NCBI GenBank assembly: GCA_013112555.1
Contig: JABFGK010000001.1
Coordinates: 1,710,581-1,774,580, forward strand
Length of the DNA stretch: 64,000 nt
From: Planctomycetota bacterium
GTDB lineage: Bacteria; Planctomycetota; Phycisphaerae; Phycisphaerales; UBA5793
Reading direction: 5' to 3'
The translations under genes and the position numbers were made by a program. Positions within the stretch are counted from its first letter, which is position 1, and the number at the start of each line of letters is the position of its first letter. The notes below the pieces were generated by a model that saw only the letters and a program-made list of their open reading frames with translations, was not told where the DNA came from and searched no databases. Shown in pieces: positions 63,725 to 64,000 of this stretch.

Positions 63725-64000
63725 ATGAAGTCATTCCGGTGCAGCCATCCCTCACCCCGAAGGGGTGGTCGTTTTTAGCCGGGGGTGAAGCGAGTCGCAG
63801 ACGAGCGCCACCCCCGGAAGGGTGCGCGTAAAATACCTCTCCTCACCCCGGAGGGGTGGTCATGCCACGCAATCGAGGATTACGCCTGGGATGCCCGCTT
63901 ACTTACGTGCGCGGCTCGTCGGAAGAAGAGGGCACATGCAATGTGCCCCTACGGCCCATCATCCCGGCGTTGGGCGGATTCCACCGCGAAGCGGTGCGCG

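Larger units (their letters stand above)
63306..64000. repeat. 695-bp region: palindrome copy and hairpin-repeat array 3
   Basis: No gene. It repeats the region 61291-61934 at ~2,015-bp offset: palindrome (63348-63373), the ~200-bp conserved stretch, the CCGGCGGCT module (63640-63724), CACCCC-GAA-GGGGTG (near 63752), CACCCC-GGA-GGGGTG (near 63843), CTTACTTACGTGCGC (near 63900) and a variant hairpin GGGCACAT-GCA-ATGTGCCC (63930-63948). It then continues as in array 1 (CATCATCCCGGCGTTGGGCG) rather than into a third HAF gene, and runs off the window. Confidence 0.85.

Noticed and set aside
61539-63831. Repeated ~90-150-codon frames in the hairpin arrays
   Set aside because: The frames recur only because the repeats recur; they are dominated by palindromes and have no conserved start signals.

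Overview
The window (about 60% G+C) looks like a chromosomal segment of a planctomycete, most likely from the Phycisphaerae side of the phylum. The evidence is a DUF1800/DUF1501 secreted-protein pair, a greatly enlarged SecA without a terminal zinc finger, many secreted Cys-rich modular proteins, and an SPFH/ABC-2 membrane locus. This is an inference from gene content; there is no rRNA gene here. I see no tRNA, rRNA, CRISPR array, transposase or integrase.

Layout. 0-3.4 kb (minus): ECF sigma factor, membrane anti-sigma-like protein, and a secreted protein that runs off the window edge. 3.7-7.6 kb (plus): metG, then a tight run of TIM-barrel isomerase, type-4 uracil-DNA glycosylase and PHP phosphatase. 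7.65-10.86 kb: two tandem 1,593-bp cassettes, each a 104-bp inverted-repeat element plus a secreted HAF-repeat gene. 10.9-13.0 kb: a FAH-family hydrolase and a ChaN-like lipoprotein. 13.3-23.6 kb (plus): six secreted proteins with different main domains (DOMON-like, two papain-like, three of unknown fold) that share one beta-rich module; several are followed by strong intrinsic terminators. 23.8-30.4 kb (minus): nuoD, then AspA/AstE-like, RRM, RimK-RCK_C and RimB-like genes, then ruvA and an acyltransferase. 30.6-38.7 kb (plus): carB, a frameshifted DUF1800 gene, DUF1501, MscS. 38.7-41.3 kb (minus): DUF481 outer-membrane protein and a GT2 glycosyltransferase. 41.5 kb: nuoC (plus). 42.1-47.0 kb (minus): giant secA and a small unknown. 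47.2-57.5 kb (minus): a six-gene membrane locus of polytopic SPFH protein, HflC, HflK, ABC ATPase, ABC-2 permease and a large membrane-anchored helical protein, with a second ABC-2 permease diverging at 57.9 kb. 59.2-64.0 kb: dense hairpin repeats around a second tandem pair of HAF genes.

The strongest unexplained signals are: (a) one secreted module present in ten of about 43 genes, at either end of unrelated domains; (b) two independent tandem pairs of HAF genes with conserved ends and divergent middles, embedded in hairpin-repeat cassettes whose stems show compensatory changes; (c) a RimB/RimK/AspA-type peptide-modification cluster in which RimK carries a TrkA-C domain and an RRM gene is inserted; (d) a seven-helix SPFH protein in an HflKC-ABC operon. 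Three single-base frameshifts (DUF1800, the SecA tail, the SPFH tail), two of them at runs of four C/G, suggest sequence errors or recent lesions and should be checked against reads.
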